NCBI GenBank assembly: GCA_036403815.1
Contig: DASWQH010000009.1
Span: forward strand, 4,111-68,110
Reading direction: 5' to 3'
Origin: JACVRN01 sp036403815
GTDB taxonomy: Bacteria; Acidobacteriota; Blastocatellia; Pyrinomonadales; Pyrinomonadaceae
Length of the DNA stretch: 64,000 nt
Positions 60,709 through 64,000 of this stretch are shown piece by piece; position 1 is the stretch's first letter, and each line of letters opens with the position of its first letter. Position numbers and translations under genes: made by a program. The notes beneath the pieces are model-generated. The model saw only the letters and a program-made list of their open reading frames with translations, made no database searches and was not told where the DNA came from.

Positions 60709-61456
60709 CTGGTTTCGTAGTGACGGGCGCGCCAGCCTCTTCGAGCGGCGCGACGAAGTTGTAGAGCTGTAGTTGGAGCTTACCGTGCCGTCCCAACTGC
60801 GGATTGAACTCGTAAGAAGTCACGGAGCAGTTAGCAATCTCTTCCGCACGGTCAAGAGCCAGGATTTGCTCTTCGGTCATGCGTTCAAGCAGGTAGCGAA
60901 AACAGTTGACGACGACCTGATGGCTAACGATCAAGACGCGCTCGCGGCGATAGTCGCGCGTGATTGCGTCAATCACACTCCGCAGACGCAAGATGACATC
61001 ACACCAACTCTCGCCACCGGGCGGGCGAAAGTAAAACTTGCCGAGTGCCGTGCGCACTTCCGCCAGATCCGGAAACTTTTCCTGAATGCCGAACCGCGTC
61101 AGGCGATCAAAGATACCAAACTCTTTTTCGCGCAGTCGCTCGTCAGCCGTGAATGTAATCCCGTCACGATCAATGCCAGCCGTTTCCAGAGCCAGGCGTG
61201 CCGTCTCGCGTGCGCGAACATAGGGCGACGTGAGTACGACTGTCGGCTGTTCTTCCAGAGGAAGCCGCCGCAACCACTGGCCGAGTGCAGTCGCCTGACG
61301 TTCACCCAATAACGAGAGTGGTACATCAACGTCGCGCGTCGTTATGTCTATCAAAGCAAGCCCCGCAGCCTCCGCTGCATCCCGCGCTACATTGCCCGCG
61401 CTCTCTCCATGCCGCACAATCCACAGGACATCCGGCCATTTCTGCTCTTCGCTCAA
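60686..61456 (-). CDS. Histidine phosphatase family protein
   Basis: A 256-residue phosphoglycerate-mutase-like phosphatase. The phosphohistidine motif is LWIVRHGESAGN (His16). Further pocket residues are in TSPYVRARETARLALE, and the second histidine lies in RVLIVSHQVVVNCF. The substrate is not evident. It is the upstream partner of the hydrate dehydratase gene on the minus strand. Confidence 0.9.
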   Translation of the reverse strand: MSEEQKWPDVLWIVRHGESAGNVARDAAEAAGLALIDITTRDVDVPLSLLGERQATALGQWLRRLPLEEQPTVVLTSPYVRARETARLALETAGIDRDGITFTADERLREKEFGIFDRLTRFGIQEKFPDLAEVRTALGKFYFRPPGGESWCDVILRLRSVIDAITRDYRRERVLIVSHQVVVNCFRYLLERMTEEQILALDRAEEIANCSVTSYEFNPQLGRHGKLQLQLYNFVAPLEEAGAPVTTKPDVPVAPK

Positions 61457-61607
61457 ACCTTTCTCTCCTTCTAAAAGTAGTGATAAGTGACGTATTAGAC
61501 CACTTCGACGGAAGCGTTCAACTCAGGGCAAGCCTTCTGCTGCTTGTCTTCGATGTATTCCGGCCAGTCTTCGCTCACTTCTTACCACCCTTCTTACTCC
61601 CTTTCTT

Positions 61608-61895
61608 CTATTCACTGTCTTTCAAGTCACGAAGCAGTCTATCAAATGCTTTCTGATATGAGTCGTGATTCTTCCAATCTCTGAAATCGCCACTGTGTCG
61701 AGTCCTGCGGATCAGAGCCGCCCATGCCTTGTTGCTGTCCATTACAGCATCATCCAGTCGAATGGGGAAGAGAATTGTGCGGCCTCTCTGACGCTCCTCT
61801 TCAAGTGCGCTTTCTACTTCATGCTCAACCCGGTCGCTTGCTATAGAGTGCTCGGAGAGAAGGAGGAAAAGCTTAGAGCTACAACGCGGACAGAC
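61608..61895 (-). pseudogene. Decayed TIR-domain fragment
   Basis: A minus-strand frame without a start codon encodes the C-terminal part of a bacterial TIR domain: KLFLLLSEHSIASDRVEHEV, ESALEEERQRGRTILFPIRL, DDAVMDSNKAWAALIRR and GDFRDWKNHDSYQKAFDRLL. This pattern is typical of pentapeptide-repeat/TIR proteins. An in-frame stop lies at 61896-61898, and no N-terminal half with the catalytic glutamate is recognisable upstream, so it is a remnant. The flanking stretches at 61457-61607 and 61896-62149 hold nothing else I can name. Confidence 0.7.
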
Positions 61896-62149
61896 TTACG
61901 CGAAGGATCTACGACGGCGCTCTCCTAGACAAGATGATGTCAATGGCCGGATTCATTAATTGTAGCGCGCAGTGTAGGATATGGGACGAAATGTGGGCTG
62001 AAATCGAGCGCAGAGAAGCCTCGACAAGGTACTCAGGTCAAATGCATAGTCATGGACTCTCTGGTGTCTGGCATTCGATCTTAGGTTAATCCAAGAAGGC
62101 ATCTAAATAATTTCGGCGGCAAATCTATCCAGAACAGGAAACCAAAACC

Positions 62150-62923
62150 ATGCAAACAACTGCCAAAATTACCGTCTATCTCCAGGCATTGGGAGGTAAA
62201 TTCCTAGGCCCTAATGCTTACAAAACCGACAGCATCAAACTCTACATAACATTGCAGGGCAACACCCTTCCTATTACTTACCAGTTAAGTGATAACGTTA
62301 ACGATGGGGGGATAGGTCCCAACTTCCTTTACAGCCTTCCTTCAATTAAAGGACTATCTTCCTTCTTGCCCATACTTACTCCGATGCCTGCTACCGGGAG
62401 CGATCCGGCAGTGAATTACCTTACGCCAAACAACCTCACAATTTGTGGAACTGTTGCCGTTACCGTTTCCCAACCAACCGTACTTGGCACCGTGAGCGTG
62501 AGTATCCCAAGACCGCAAGGAGATGACCTTGTGCTCATACAAAGTATTGCACTTAATCAGATGCAAGTAGACTACAAAGTGATAGTGGTGGTGCCAGGGC
62601 TTCTGCTGGAAGTTCCCCCAGCGTCAGCAATGCCCGATATGTCCAACAGCCTTTTTGTATACGTTAAGATGATGTGCGGATGTCCCATCACAACAGGGAT
62701 ATCCAAGTCCTACTGGGCACAAAATGACTTTCTCGTGTCTGCACAGGTCATTTATAAAAACGGAGGGAGCGACAGGCAGAGCCTTACCTTTACGTCCGAT
62801 GCAACGCCCTCACTTTTTCATGCAGCCGTAAATGACATCGCAAACATCAAGCTGGTGAATTTCACAGCAAGACAAAAGAGCACAGGCAATATCGGTTATC
62901 TTTCAGTCGATTACCCCAGTTGA
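62150..62923 (+). CDS. Protein of unknown function, beta-rich
   Basis: A 257-residue protein I do not recognise. It is rich in alternating strands (AKITVYLQALGGKFLGPNAY, GTVAVTVSQPTVLGTVSVS, DYKVIVVVPGLLLEVPPA) and has one cysteine pair (MMCGCPITTG). No signal peptide or membrane segment is seen. It stands alone between the TIR remnant and the methyltransferase gene. No ribosome-binding site is obvious; the ATG follows caaaacc. Confidence 0.55.
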   Translation: MQTTAKITVYLQALGGKFLGPNAYKTDSIKLYITLQGNTLPITYQLSDNVNDGGIGPNFLYSLPSIKGLSSFLPILTPMPATGSDPAVNYLTPNNLTICGTVAVTVSQPTVLGTVSVSIPRPQGDDLVLIQSIALNQMQVDYKVIVVVPGLLLEVPPASAMPDMSNSLFVYVKMMCGCPITTGISKSYWAQNDFLVSAQVIYKNGGSDRQSLTFTSDATPSLFHAAVNDIANIKLVNFTARQKSTGNIGYLSVDYPS

Positions 62924-63158
62924 CAATAGGCTTGGGGGATATTGTCAGATTAATAATCTGGTGATGCTGGACGGCGGCAGATGCACCATAATTCGCTGAT
63001 GAATGATTCTCCGTAGTTGTATCGTCGGCATCGAAGGCTATGACATCAATCTTATTCAGAGCCTTGTTCATCAAAATTGCGGAGATGTGCTTAAAATTTC
63101 CAGTGCAAGAGGCCGGGGCGAAGCAGATAGGTTTAACCTTAACTGTTTTCGCCTGGCG

Positions 63159-63842
63159 TTATCTCTTTTTCGCTTCAATAACAATCGAGCGAGGAATACG
63201 ATAATTGTCCTCCGGCCAGCCCTTATATCTACGGCTAAGAACCGGCTCGACAAACTTTACGACCTCGAAGCCGCTTTCGTGTAAAGCATCAAAATACTTT
63301 TCCATTGGATGATAGTAATTGAAGACCTTAACGTCACATCCCGCAAGATGAATCCAGACTTTACGCTGCTTTGAAAAATCAAAATCAGCCAGCTTATGAA
63401 AGAACCTGACGGGATGATATAGAGAGAAGATCAGCCTGCCATCAGGCTCTAACCAGCCGCTGAAATTTTTAATGACCGGATGGATGTCTCTGGCATACAT
63501 CAGGCTCAAGCTGGCAATAATCAGATCGAAGGAAGCCGGATTAAATTCGGCCTGTTCAAAGTCTGCCTGGAAGAAGCGCCCTCGATTCAGGCAGCGATCC
63601 CTGGCAATGTTGACCATCTCTGAGCTGATGTCTATGCCTGTCACATGCGCCCCCTTGTCCAGTAGCTTTTTTGCATGTCGGCCTGGCCCACAGCCAGCAT
63701 CAAGGATTTGTTTGCCTTCTACGCCACCGGCGAGCCGAAGAACCGTCGGCAATTCCGTGTAATCGCTGACCGCTCGCGATCTATTATCATCATACTTTGC
63801 GCTAATTTTATCATATAGAGTCTTGGCGGATTTCTGCTTCAT
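63159..63842 (-). CDS. SAM-dependent methyltransferase (class I)
   Basis: A 227-residue methyltransferase. Motif I is ILDAGCGPGRHAKKLLDKGA, motif II has VTGIDISSEMVNIARDR, then FDLIIASLSLMYARDIHPV and WLEPDGRLIFSLYHPVRF. The substrate is unknown. I start it at 63842, where aggtgataa lies just upstream. A longer frame to 63929 begins with residues unlike the family. Confidence 0.88.
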   Translation of the reverse strand: MKQKSAKTLYDKISAKYDDNRSRAVSDYTELPTVLRLAGGVEGKQILDAGCGPGRHAKKLLDKGAHVTGIDISSEMVNIARDRCLNRGRFFQADFEQAEFNPASFDLIIASLSLMYARDIHPVIKNFSGWLEPDGRLIFSLYHPVRFFHKLADFDFSKQRKVWIHLAGCDVKVFNYYHPMEKYFDALHESGFEVVKFVEPVLSRRYKGWPEDNYRIPRSIVIEAKKR

Positions 63843-63877
63843 GTAAATTATCACCTCACCCTGAAGTCTGGACACAT

Positions 63878-64000
63878 TTATAAATCGGCCTCCAGATTGA
63901 GCCGACATTGATGATCGAGAAGTTGCCACAAGCTGCCATCCTGCGTCAGCAACTCAAGGACTGCGCGCACTAAGCTCAACTCCGAGCGCGCCCGCCGCCG
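63878..64000 (-). CDS. Possible C-terminus of a gene entering from the window edge
   Basis: A 40-codon open frame runs from the edge to a stop at 63878-63880 (SELSLVRAVLELLTQDGSLW near its start). It is helical in character and has no family I can name. It may be the end of an upstream gene, or chance. Confidence 0.25.
   Translation of the reverse strand, partial: RRRARSELSLVRAVLELLTQDGSLWQLLDHQCRLNLEADL

Noticed and set aside
1..64000. CRISPR array, tRNA or rRNA genes
   Set aside because: No regular short direct repeats with spacers, and no tRNA or rRNA signature was seen on either strand by eye.

Overview
The window looks like chromosomal DNA of a soil-type bacterium of moderate GC content. 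The phylum Acidobacteriota (Blastocatellia-like) is my best guess. It rests on the secreted M12B-type protease with Calx-beta and DUF4214 modules, the C25-type peptidase modules, the abundant short dispersed repeats and the Wza/Wzc-style exopolysaccharide genes. This is inference, because no rRNA or other phylogenetic marker is present.

Region 1 (1-12.4 kb) is a surface-polysaccharide locus. It holds three glycosyltransferases on the minus strand, a Wzm/Wzt-type ABC exporter, a LuxR-type regulator, a small basic protein, a Wza-type export protein and a Wzz/Wzc-type chain-length/kinase gene. The last gene breaks off just after its Walker A motif and continues in frame as the back half of a gingipain-like C25 protease.

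Region 2 (12.4-27.3 kb) is accessory and rich in repeats. It contains a hicAB toxin-antitoxin pair between two attC-like sequences, MOSC, phosphotransferase, hydrolase and beta-lactamase-fold genes, and a small gene split by a 98-bp MITE with an exact 9-bp target duplication. It also has an AraC-type membrane regulator, a large secreted metalloprotease flanked by REP-like repeats, and a minus-strand cassette array with attC sites of the integron type but no integrase in view. The cassettes carry a phosphodiester-glycosidase lipoprotein and a cyclase-homology/nicotinamidase fusion.

Region 3 (27.3-56.9 kb) is a complete-looking extracellular contractile injection system (eCIS, phage-tail-like). 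It encodes an AAA+ ATPase, DUF4255 cap, sheath, two tube proteins, a tail-assembly protein, DUF6760, a LysM adaptor, hub, OB-fold spike, PAAR tip, gp25, two baseplate-J proteins and a tail-I protein. Three cysteine-rich proteins are also present. Most genes overlap by 4 bp, which suggests one translationally coupled operon. It ends in a 1164-residue protein whose C-terminus looks like an Ntox15/Tde-type DNase, followed directly by a gene resembling GAD-like/DUF1851 (Tdi-type) immunity proteins. I read this as an eCIS with a built-in antibacterial DNase effector and its antidote. A LuxR-type regulator with a degenerate receiver domain lies convergently downstream.

Region 4 (57-64 kb) begins with a 5'-truncated type II thioesterase. 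An exact 11-bp tandem duplication sits at its breakpoint, marking the likely right edge of the eCIS island. It continues with a phosphopantetheinyl transferase, an amidohydrolase, NAD(P)H-hydrate dehydratase, a histidine phosphatase, a decayed TIR-domain fragment, an orphan protein and a methyltransferase. I saw no tRNA, rRNA or CRISPR array.
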